Source of the DNA: Flavobacteriales bacterium
GTDB taxonomy: Bacteria; Bacteroidota; Bacteroidia; CAIKAF01
NCBI GenBank assembly: GCA_026936045.1
Contig: JAIXKU010000048.1
Location: forward strand, 1 to 40,913
DNA length: 40,913 nucleotides
Direction: 5' to 3'
The position numbers were made by a program, and so were the translations under genes. A model generated the notes under the pieces. That model was not told the DNA's origin. It made no database searches and saw only the letters and a list, made by a program, of their open reading frames with translations. This document shows, one piece after another, positions 1 to 7,217 of the stretch (its first letter is position 1; each line of letters starts with the position of its first letter).

Positions 1-43
1 GTATTTATATAGTTATATTTCTCTTATCATAAACTTACATTCC

Positions 44-2140
44 ATGAAAAACCAACTTCTTCTCTTTGTTTTAGGTTTAGTTTCCTTTTCTCTCTTCTCT
101 CAGAACTATGTTGAATACCGAAATGATTTCTTAGATCAAAATAACTCGCCTTATACCATAACATCACTTGAAAAGTTTAATACATCTATCGCAAACGGCA
201 ATTATATATTTAATAACATGGGTACAAGCTGGCGTTACCAGTCAACCGGTTATGCGTTTGCTAAGAATTTAGATTTCTCCTTTGTCGTTACCTTCTCAAA
301 AACGGAAGGCGCTAGTGACAAATACTACGGTATGGTTTTCTTGGTAAATGATGTAGATAATCATAGTAAGTTTAAAATATCTAATGACGGCCATTTCGAA
401 ATTCATTCTCTGACAAAAGACGTACAAACCATTACCAAAACAGGGAAGTCAAAAGCTATAAACAAAACTGGTACCAATACGCTGCGTATGGAAACCAAAG
501 CCGGAGTTTTTTACTTCTATATCAATAATGAAAAGGTGGCTGTATTAAATGACATCCCTTTTCATAATAATTATTTTGGTGTGTATTCTGATGGTCCCAA
601 TAAAGTATATGTTGATGAGGTAGTCTTTCATCAAGATGGATTTGCGCCCTTGAAAACCATAGCAGGTATTCCTACTACATTGAAAAAAGAAAATCTTGGC
701 AGTAATATCAATACCAGTTATTCAGAAATTTCTCCAATCATTTCACAAGATGGGCAACTGCTTTTTTATTCTATTAAAAACAGCCCTGATAATACAGGTG
801 GAAAGGATGATTTGGATGAGATATATATGAGTGAACGCCAGGCAGACAACAGCTGGAGTAGGCGTAAAAATATCGGTTCTCCGCTTAATAATGCCGCTCC
901 TAATTCGGTCATCTCCATTACGCCGGATAATAACACGATGCTGGTGAGAGGCCGATACAAAGCGGATGGGACTTTTGCCGGTAACGGTATCTCTTTAACA
1001 CATCGCACCGCCACCGGCTGGTCAGTACCTGAGCCGGTTGATATTGAAAATTATAAAAATAATGCAAAGACTTCCGAGTTTTGGTTGTCTTCTGATGGCC
1101 TATATTTGCTTGTCACCATTCAGCATCCGGATGTAAATTATGGTGATAAAGATGTGTATGTATGCAAGCGTAAGGAAGACGGGACATTTGGTGCACCCGT
1201 CAACTTGGGTCCAACTATTAACACCTGGTTGTCGGAACTTAGTCCTTTTCTGGCTGCAGATGGTGTAACACTCTATTTTTCATCTTATGGACATGCCGGC
1301 TATGGCTCTGCAGATATTTTTGTTTCCCGTCGCTTGGATGATACCTGGCAAAATTGGAGTCAACCGGAGAATTTAGGTCCGGCTATTAACGGCCCGGAAT
1401 GGAACGCCTATTATGTTATTCCGGCCTCAGGCGAATATGCCTATATGGCTGCCCGTGGTGAATATGGGATTGAAGATATTTTTCGTATTCTTTTACCCGA
1501 CGTACTTAAGCCTAGACCGGTAGTGCTTATCTCAGGGCGCGTGTTAAACAGTAAAACAAAAATGCCACTTGAGGCAACCATCACATATAGAAACCTGAAA
1601 ACAGATGAAATACTGGGAACAGCCCGCTCATCACCGATGGATGGTTCTTATAAAATTGTACTTACGGCCGGCAACATATATAGCTTCTTAGCCGAAAAAG
1701 AAGAATTTATTGCTACATCAGAGAATTTTAATACCCAAAATCTGACCGAATACACAGAGATTAAACGCGACCTTCTGCTTACACCCATTGAGGTAGGACA
1801 AACCATTCGATTGAATAATGTGTTTTTTGATACCGGGAAATATGACCTACGTGATGAATCTTATGCCGACCTAAACCGTGTGGTAAAACTTATGAATCAG
1901 AATCCGAATATGCGAATTGAAGTGGCAGGCCATACAGACAATGTCGGTTCCGACGCATCCAATCTTACACTCTCGCAAAATCGGGCGAATGCCGTTTGTG
2001 AGTATATTACAGGAAAAGACATTGACAAATCACGTCTCACTTGCAAAGGGTATGGCAAAAGCAAACCCGTTGCCTCCAATACAACAGAAGATGGCAAACA
2101 GCAGAACCGGCGTGTGGAGTTTACCATCCTGAAAAGATAA
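44..2140 (+). CDS. OmpA-family envelope protein with PD40 repeats
   Basis: A 698-residue exported protein that probably links the outer membrane to peptidoglycan. Residues 1-20 form a signal peptide ending FSLFSQ. Residues about 22-197 look like a LamG/jelly-roll domain ending in VYVDEVVF. Residues about 220-490 carry PD40 beta-propeller blades, seen as repeated strands such as ISQDGQLLFYS, LSSDGLYLLV and AADGVTLYFSS. A short CarboxypepD_reg-like beta domain follows (about 500-575), then a C-terminal OmpA domain (about 585-698) with VFFDTGKYDL, the VAGHTDNVGS motif and the NRRVEF end, which is the peptidoglycan-binding signature. This layout is common in Bacteroidota and is often seen next to T9SS or outer-membrane components (family knowledge); no PorP-like partner is visible here. 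The gene converges on the aldolase gene with only 9 bp between stops. The domain calls are firm; the specific role is unknown. Confidence 0.9.
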   Translation: MKNQLLLFVLGLVSFSLFSQNYVEYRNDFLDQNNSPYTITSLEKFNTSIANGNYIFNNMGTSWRYQSTGYAFAKNLDFSFVVTFSKTEGASDKYYGMVFLVNDVDNHSKFKISNDGHFEIHSLTKDVQTITKTGKSKAINKTGTNTLRMETKAGVFYFYINNEKVAVLNDIPFHNNYFGVYSDGPNKVYVDEVVFHQDGFAPLKTIAGIPTTLKKENLGSNINTSYSEISPIISQDGQLLFYSIKNSPDNTGGKDDLDEIYMSERQADNSWSRRKNIGSPLNNAAPNSVISITPDNNTMLVRGRYKADGTFAGNGISLTHRTATGWSVPEPVDIENYKNNAKTSEFWLSSDGLYLLVTIQHPDVNYGDKDVYVCKRKEDGTFGAPVNLGPTINTWLSELSPFLAADGVTLYFSSYGHAGYGSADIFVSRRLDDTWQNWSQPENLGPAINGPEWNAYYVIPASGEYAYMAARGEYGIEDIFRILLPDVLKPRPVVLISGRVLNSKTKMPLEATITYRNLKTDEILGTARSSPMDGSYKIVLTAGNIYSFLAEKEEFIATSENFNTQNLTEYTEIKRDLLLTPIEVGQTIRLNNVFFDTGKYDLRDESYADLNRVVKLMNQNPNMRIEVAGHTDNVGSDASNLTLSQNRANAVCEYITGKDIDKSRLTCKGYGKSKPVASNTTEDGKQQNRRVEFTILKR

Positions 2141-2149
2141 TTGAACCGT

Positions 2150-3190
2150 CTAAAATTTTAACATGGTTTGACGGATGGTCGCAGCAAAATCCAATACATC
2201 TGCTTCTGTCGTATTGTACGAACACATCCAGCGTACTAAGTTTGTGCTTTCATTAAAAACATAAAAAGGGAATCGCTCTTGCAGTACTTCAATAGCCGGC
2301 AGCGGTAATATCGCAAAAACGGCGTTAGCCTGCACTGGAAAAGGGAATTGTATTCCTTCTATGTCACAGATTTGCTCAAATAATAAAGCTGCCATCCGAT
2401 TGGCATGACTTGCATTTTGATGCCAAAGATTATGTTGAAGATAGCTCTCAAACTGAGCGCCCACAAAGCGCATCTTAGAGAACAATTGCATATTCTGCTT
2501 TCTAAAATATTTTGTTTCAGATGTCAGGTTAGGTTGAAAAAACAATACAGCCTCTCCCATCAGCATGCCGTTTTTAGTGCCGCCAAATGAAAGGACATCC
2601 ACGCCAAGATCGCGCGTACAAGCGCGCAAGGATAAGGAAAGCGCCGTCGCCGCATTAGCAATACGTGCACCATCAATATGTAATAAAAGATGGTGTTGAT
2701 GGCAAAAATCAGCAATGGCTTTTATCTCCTCCGGCGTATAGAGGGTGCCAAACTCAGTAGGTTGAGTGATGCTAACCAAACGTGGCTGCGACCGGTGTTC
2801 ATCGTCCAACCAGGTGAGATGAGCTGCAATGGATTCAATTGAAATTTTACCGTTTGTGACCGGCAGCGGAATCAACTTACATCCTACAGCCATCTCAGCA
2901 GCACCACATTCATCTTCGTTAAGATGGGATGTTTCTGCACATAATACAGATTGCCAAGATCGCACCAGCGATTTAACAGCTAAAACATTAGCACCCGTTC
3001 CGTTAAATACAAAGAATGTCTCAATATCATCTCCAAATACATTTTTTAATGCCTGTTTGCCACGTTCGGTTAGCGGATCACTGCCATAAGCAAAACAATG
3101 CCCCTCATTAGCCTCTTCTATCGCTTTTAGGATATTGGGATGTATGCCCGAATTATTATCACTGGCAAAACTGTGTTTCATTAAATTCAT
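2150..3190 (-). CDS. ltaE: Low-specificity L-threonine aldolase
   Basis: A 346-residue PLP enzyme of fold type I, cytoplasmic. The family cleaves L-threonine or L-allo-threonine to glycine and acetaldehyde. It opens with the family's FASDNNSGIHP segment. It carries HIDGARIANAA (the PLP-contacting Asp) and SFGGTKNG with the Schiff-base lysine at about residue 206. The length matches the beta-eliminating lyase/threonine aldolase family. Two starts lie three codons apart (M1 and M4); M1 is used, and M4 is equally possible. It is transcribed divergently from the nucleoside transporter gene, 74 bp away, and converges on the OmpA gene. Confidence 0.92.
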   Translation of the reverse strand: MNLMKHSFASDNNSGIHPNILKAIEEANEGHCFAYGSDPLTERGKQALKNVFGDDIETFFVFNGTGANVLAVKSLVRSWQSVLCAETSHLNEDECGAAEMAVGCKLIPLPVTNGKISIESIAAHLTWLDDEHRSQPRLVSITQPTEFGTLYTPEEIKAIADFCHQHHLLLHIDGARIANAATALSLSLRACTRDLGVDVLSFGGTKNGMLMGEAVLFFQPNLTSETKYFRKQNMQLFSKMRFVGAQFESYLQHNLWHQNASHANRMAALLFEQICDIEGIQFPFPVQANAVFAILPLPAIEVLQERFPFYVFNESTNLVRWMCSYNTTEADVLDFAATIRQTMLKF

Positions 3191-3206
3191 AGTCGCTGCG
3201 TTGTTG

Positions 3207-3241
3207 TTGTATAATTTCTGAAAAAAAATTATGTAGGTTTG
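3207..3241 (+). promoter_or_regulatory. Bacteroidota-type promoter for the nucleoside transporter
   Basis: TAGGTTTG at 3234-3241 fits the -7 consensus TAnnTTTG exactly. TTG triplets at 3201-3209 could supply the -33 element, although the 24-bp spacer is at the long end. The predicted transcription start near 3248 would give a leader of about 17 nt before the ATG at 3265. This is motif-based only. Confidence 0.45.
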
Positions 3242-3264
3242 ATATTATTTCGAACAAAACCAAA

Positions 3265-4740
3265 ATGCAAACGAACTTACGAAAAATCAACACTTGGGGA
3301 ATCGGTATCTTGCTTATTCTGTTTTCCGTTTTCCCGCTTGTGGCACAAGACAGCCTCAGCGCCGATACGCTATCAGCCATCCAAACACCAATCTCTGCTT
3401 CTGATACCAACAACGAAGGCTATCATATCGGCAGCGCCGGGCTTTCTTTTCAATCTGTCATGCGAGGGTTATTTGGTATTGCCTTTTTGATAGCTATCAG
3501 TTATCTGTTAAGCGCCAATCGTCGAAAGATTAATTGGCGACTTGTTCTTTCTGGTATCGGCATTCAGATTCTTATTGCTGTTTTGGTATTAAATGTGCCG
3601 CTGTTTCGCCATATCATTGATGGGATAAGTTCGGGATTTCTAAAACTCCTTTCTTTTACAAACGAAGGGGTTAAATTTCTTTTTGGATCTTTTGCATCAG
3701 GCATAGTGGAAACGCCTTTAGTAAATTTTGCCATTACCATTCTGCCTACCGTTATTTTCTTCTCTGCTTTCACCAGCTTGTTATTTTATTTTGGCATTTT
3801 ACAGAAGTTGGTTTATGCTTTAGCATGGTTGATGAAAAAAACCATGCGGCTCTCCGGCGCCGAATCATTGGCTGCAGCGGGAAATATCTTTTTAGGTCAA
3901 ACCGAAGCACCCTTATTGATTAAACCCTATATTGAAAACATGACACGCTCCGAAGTGATGTGTCTGATGAGTGGCGGCATGGCTACCATAGCCGGTGGTG
4001 TTTTGGCGGCGTATGTTAGTTTCTTAGGCGGTGACGATCCTGCTCAACAACTCTTTTATGCCAAACATCTTATCACTGCGTCAGTGATGTCGGCACCCGC
4101 TGCGATAGTCGCTGCGAAAATGATGCTGCCGGAAACAGATTCGTTCTCGGATGAAATGAAGATCTCCCGCGAAAAGATTGGCAGTAATTTTCTTGAAGCC
4201 ATCAGCAATGGTACAGGCGATGGGCTGCGATTGGCTGTCAATGTAGGAGCTATGCTTTTGGTCTTTATTGCTCTGGTGACATTGGTCAACTATTTATTTG
4301 AAGGCGTTGTAGGTCATTATACCGGACTGAACGACTTGATTGCATCGGCTACATCGCATCGCTATTCGGGATTAAATATGCAATGCCTGCTGGGTTATAT
4401 CGGTGCACCCATTGCCTGGTTACTTGGAGTGCCGGATAGCGATATGCTGCTCGTTGGGCAGTTGCTTGGAGAAAAAACTGTACTTAATGAATTTTATGCT
4501 TATACCCAAATGGGTGAATTAAAAAATGCCGGCATGTTTGTGTATGAGAAATCATTGGTGATGACCACATATATTCTTTGCGGGTTTTCTAATTTTGCTT
4601 CGATAGGAATACAGATTGGTGGTATCGGTGCATTGGCGCCGTCTAAAAAAGGTATGTTGTCTGAACTGGGGCTCAGAGCTATGATTGCCGGTACGATTGC
4701 TTGTCTGTTTACGGCGGCTGTAGCCGGAATGTTTTATTAA
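3265..4740 (+). CDS. NupC/CNT-family nucleoside transporter
   Basis: A 491-residue inner-membrane protein of the concentrative nucleoside transporter family, importing nucleosides with H+ or Na+. Diagnostic segments are GNIFLGQTEAPLLIKPY (the G-Q-T-E substrate motif), MSGGMATIAGGVLAAYV in the gate domain, and CGFSNFASIGIQIGG near the C terminus. It is about 70 residues longer than classical NupC. The first 30 residues resemble a cleavable signal peptide (VFPLVAQ), followed by a Ser/Thr/Asp-rich stretch of about 35 residues before the first core helix. A TAGGTTTG promoter element lies 24 bp upstream. Substrate range cannot be read from sequence. Confidence 0.93.
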   Translation: MQTNLRKINTWGIGILLILFSVFPLVAQDSLSADTLSAIQTPISASDTNNEGYHIGSAGLSFQSVMRGLFGIAFLIAISYLLSANRRKINWRLVLSGIGIQILIAVLVLNVPLFRHIIDGISSGFLKLLSFTNEGVKFLFGSFASGIVETPLVNFAITILPTVIFFSAFTSLLFYFGILQKLVYALAWLMKKTMRLSGAESLAAAGNIFLGQTEAPLLIKPYIENMTRSEVMCLMSGGMATIAGGVLAAYVSFLGGDDPAQQLFYAKHLITASVMSAPAAIVAAKMMLPETDSFSDEMKISREKIGSNFLEAISNGTGDGLRLAVNVGAMLLVFIALVTLVNYLFEGVVGHYTGLNDLIASATSHRYSGLNMQCLLGYIGAPIAWLLGVPDSDMLLVGQLLGEKTVLNEFYAYTQMGELKNAGMFVYEKSLVMTTYILCGFSNFASIGIQIGGIGALAPSKKGMLSELGLRAMIAGTIACLFTAAVAGMFY

Positions 4741-4757
4741 TTATTGTCTCTTTACTT

Positions 4758-4782
4758 AATCAACCTTTCAAAGGTTTGATTT
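4758..4782 (+). terminator. Weak hairpin after the nucleoside transporter gene
   Basis: AATCAACCTTT and AAAGGTTTGATT form a stem of about 11 bp with one bulged T and a minimal loop. It lies 18 bp after the transporter stop and before the next gene. No clear U-tract follows, so termination is uncertain. Confidence 0.3.
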
Positions 4783-4815
4783 GCCAACATGCAAAATGAC
4801 AATTACTTTTAGTGC

Positions 4816-5910
4816 ATGTTATCGTTGACCGTTTGCTGGGGATTAATCGTGTTGCTGTGTATAGCTACACAAATTGGCTATTTGATTTATTGGCAATTAC
4901 CACCAATAAGCAGACATAGCCAAACTAAAGAACAGCCATCCGTTTCTATCGTCATCTGTACTCATAATCATCTAGCGGCTCTGCAAAAAGGATTACATAC
5001 ATTCTTAACTCAGACATACAATACATTTGAAGTTATCGTAGTAGATGATCAATCAACGGATGGCACTTATGATTGGCTGCAATCTCTCCATGCCGACAAA
5101 TTAAAAATTATACGACTTGATGCCTCTGCCCCCGGCAAAAAAGATGCTTTGGCCACAGGTATTAATGTGGCCCAATATGATTGGATTATGCTGACAGACG
5201 CTGATTGTTATGTGCATTCAACATTATGGATTCATACACTCATATCAAGATGTGAAGAAGATAAAATAGGGTATGTGGCATACGCGCCTTACGAAAAAGA
5301 AACAGGATGGCTCAACAAACTGATACGATACGATACCGCATTCATTGCCATGCAATATCTCTCCATGGCGCATAAGGGTAAGGCGTATATGGGTGTAGGC
5401 CGGAACATGGGCTGGAAACGAAACATGACAGATGATTTGCAAAAAGTATTGACACTCCAAACTACATCTTCAGGCGATGACGACCTGCTTCTACAACGTA
5501 TCGGCATCAAAAAAGATATACAAGCCGTGGTGCATCCCGATACTTATGTTTTTTCCAAACCACATCAAACATTCACCAACTGGATAAGACAAAAGAGCCG
5601 CCATCATACCACCGGCTGGTATTATCCTTTTTCCACTCAGCTCTTATTAATGGGGTGGTTTCTTGCCGGAACTTTGCATTATGGTATGGTGGGCGTTTGG
5701 ATTTTATTTTTTCCCTCTACGGCGCTTGTTGCACTCTGTACCATTTTACTGCGATGGATTCTAATTATTTTAGGCAGATATCGGGCTTTTAACATTCTGT
5801 TAGAAAAAGACCTGATAGTATTTTCGCCACTGCTGGATTTTATTCATATTTTCGTCATTCCGTTTTTTACCCTCAAATCACGCTTTCAAAACAAAAAAAG
5901 ATGGATGTAA
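4816..5910 (+). CDS. Family 2 glycosyltransferase, membrane-anchored
   Basis: A 364-residue GT-A fold glycosyltransferase. One N-terminal helix (about residues 3-26) is followed by a catalytic domain: VSIVICTHNH starts the nucleotide-binding fold, VVDDQSTDGT holds the UDP-sugar aspartates, and LTDADCYV is the DxD-like metal site. SGDDDLLLQR and RQKSRHHTTGW correspond to the acceptor Asp and the RxxRW-like region. Two or three C-terminal helices follow. It resembles processive or polyisoprenyl-type GT2 enzymes of envelope polysaccharide synthesis; donor and acceptor are unknown. Its 3' end overlaps the sigma-factor start by 10 bp, so the two are probably co-translated. Confidence 0.88.
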   Translation: MLSLTVCWGLIVLLCIATQIGYLIYWQLPPISRHSQTKEQPSVSIVICTHNHLAALQKGLHTFLTQTYNTFEVIVVDDQSTDGTYDWLQSLHADKLKIIRLDASAPGKKDALATGINVAQYDWIMLTDADCYVHSTLWIHTLISRCEEDKIGYVAYAPYEKETGWLNKLIRYDTAFIAMQYLSMAHKGKAYMGVGRNMGWKRNMTDDLQKVLTLQTTSSGDDDLLLQRIGIKKDIQAVVHPDTYVFSKPHQTFTNWIRQKSRHHTTGWYYPFSTQLLLMGWFLAGTLHYGMVGVWILFFPSTALVALCTILLRWILIILGRYRAFNILLEKDLIVFSPLLDFIHIFVIPFFTLKSRFQNKKRWM

Positions 5911-6509
5911 AAAATCCGTTATCTTCAAATTCTCCAACCGACCATGAGTTGGTACGACGTGCTGTTGAACAATCCGACCAATCCGCTTATGCCGAATTAT
6001 TGGAAAGATACCGTGATTCTATTTTTTTTCTCTTGCTAAAAATGGTAAACAATAAAGATGATGCTGAAGATCTTACTATCGAAACCTTTGGCAAAGCCTT
6101 TCGCAACCTATCAAACTACCAACCAACGTTTGCCTTCAGTACCTGGCTTTATCGCATTGCCACCAATAACGGTATTGATTTTCTTCGCAAAAAGAAACTA
6201 CCAACGTTTTCTATTGATAATCCACTCAAAAATAAAGATGGAGAAGCATTTGAAATCAACATATCCGGCGATACCCCCGATCCGGAAGAAACAATCATTA
6301 AACAGCAAAAAAAAGAATCGCTGCGTCTGTTTGTGGATAAGCTTAAGCCCCGCTACAAACAACTTATCGAATTGCGTTATTATGAAGATCTGAGTTATGA
6401 GGAAATAGCATCAAAGCTTCAATTACCGCTTGGCACTGTTAAAGCACAGCTCTTTAGAGCCAAAGAGTTGCTCTATCATATCATTTCTAAAACTAAAGGA
6501 AGGCTTTAA
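5901..6509 (+). CDS. ECF-type RNA polymerase sigma factor
   Basis: A 202-residue sigma-70 family member. Region 2 spans about residues 25-95 (DDAEDLTIETFGKAF, STWLYRIATNNGIDFLR). A linker of about 50 residues precedes region 4 (about 145-195), whose helix-turn-helix reads LSYEEIASKLQLPLGTVKAQLFRAKELL. The ATG overlaps the end of the glycosyltransferase gene by 10 bp, and rsmG follows after 2 bp, so it sits inside a tight three-gene operon. No anti-sigma factor gene is adjacent, which is unusual for ECF factors but known for groups not controlled by a membrane anti-sigma. Its regulon is not visible. Confidence 0.93.
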   Translation: MDVKNPLSSNSPTDHELVRRAVEQSDQSAYAELLERYRDSIFFLLLKMVNNKDDAEDLTIETFGKAFRNLSNYQPTFAFSTWLYRIATNNGIDFLRKKKLPTFSIDNPLKNKDGEAFEINISGDTPDPEETIIKQQKKESLRLFVDKLKPRYKQLIELRYYEDLSYEEIASKLQLPLGTVKAQLFRAKELLYHIISKTKGRL

Positions 6510-6511
6510 AC

Positions 6512-7141
6512 ATGCAATTGATTGAATCGTATTTCCCTGATCTCACGGCAAAACAAAAATCCCAGTTCAAAACAGCTATACAAACCTATATCCATTGGAA
6601 TGATAAAATCAACGTGATTTCACGAAAAGATATTCTCAATCTCGAAGAAAGACATTTTCTGCATACTTTATCTATCAGTAAGTTTGTACAGTTCGCTAAT
6701 CATACCCGCTTTGCCGATATAGGTACAGGGGGCGGATTTCCGGGTATCCCGATGGCAATTTTATTACCGCATTGCACGTTTACATTAATTGATTCCATTG
6801 AAAAAAAATTACATGTGGCATCCGAAGTTATTACGGCTTGCAAACTTGAAAATGTGACCGTTCTCAGAGCCCGTGCAGAAGCTGTTGATATCCGCGTTGA
6901 TTTTGTAACCGGACGGGCTGTAGAAAATCTAGGCGTATTTGTACAACGTGTTCAACATATGATAAGGCCAGGTCATCTTTCCTCCTTGCCCAACGGTATT
7001 TTATATCTTAAAGGCGGTGATACACCTTCTGAAAACAAAATAAAAGGACAGGTTCTCGAATATAATTTATCCTCTGTCTTTAAAGAATCATTCTTTGAGA
7101 CGAAAATGCTCGTTTATATCAATCCATTTAAACGTTTGTAA
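6512..7141 (+). CDS. rsmG: 16S rRNA (guanine527-N7)-methyltransferase RsmG
   Basis: A 209-residue class I SAM methyltransferase that modifies G527 of 16S rRNA in the 530 loop. Family signatures include FPDLTAKQKSQF, WNDKINVISRKD, RHFLHTLSI, the SAM motif ADIGTGGGFPGIPMAI, LIDSIEKK and VTGRAVENL. Length matches the family. It is the last gene of the GT2-sigma-rsmG operon, starting 2 bp after the sigma stop. A hairpin terminator lies just beyond it but is oriented for the opposite strand. Confidence 0.95.
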   Translation: MQLIESYFPDLTAKQKSQFKTAIQTYIHWNDKINVISRKDILNLEERHFLHTLSISKFVQFANHTRFADIGTGGGFPGIPMAILLPHCTFTLIDSIEKKLHVASEVITACKLENVTVLRARAEAVDIRVDFVTGRAVENLGVFVQRVQHMIRPGHLSSLPNGILYLKGGDTPSENKIKGQVLEYNLSSVFKESFFETKMLVYINPFKRL

Positions 7142-7159
7142 TATCAATGTATCATTTCT

Positions 7160-7191
7160 AAATAAAAAACCCGGACGAAAACTCATCCGGG
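7160..7191 (-). terminator. Intrinsic terminator of the T9SS protein gene
   Basis: CCCGGA (7170-7175) pairs with TCCGGG (7186-7191), and the stem extends inward after one mismatch. On the minus strand the hairpin is followed by TTTTTTATTT, a good U-tract. It lies 27 bp beyond the stop of the minus-strand gene. It could also slow transcription leaving rsmG, but the U-run on that side is poor. Confidence 0.7.
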
Positions 7192-7217
7192 TAATTTATC
7201 CGTTAAGACATTACGGT

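Noticed and set aside
4774-4811. TTTG-N20-TACTTTTA as a promoter for the GT2 gene at 4816
   Set aside because: It would start transcription at or after the ATG, and no later start codon fits the protein. The GT2 gene more likely uses read-through or an unseen promoter.
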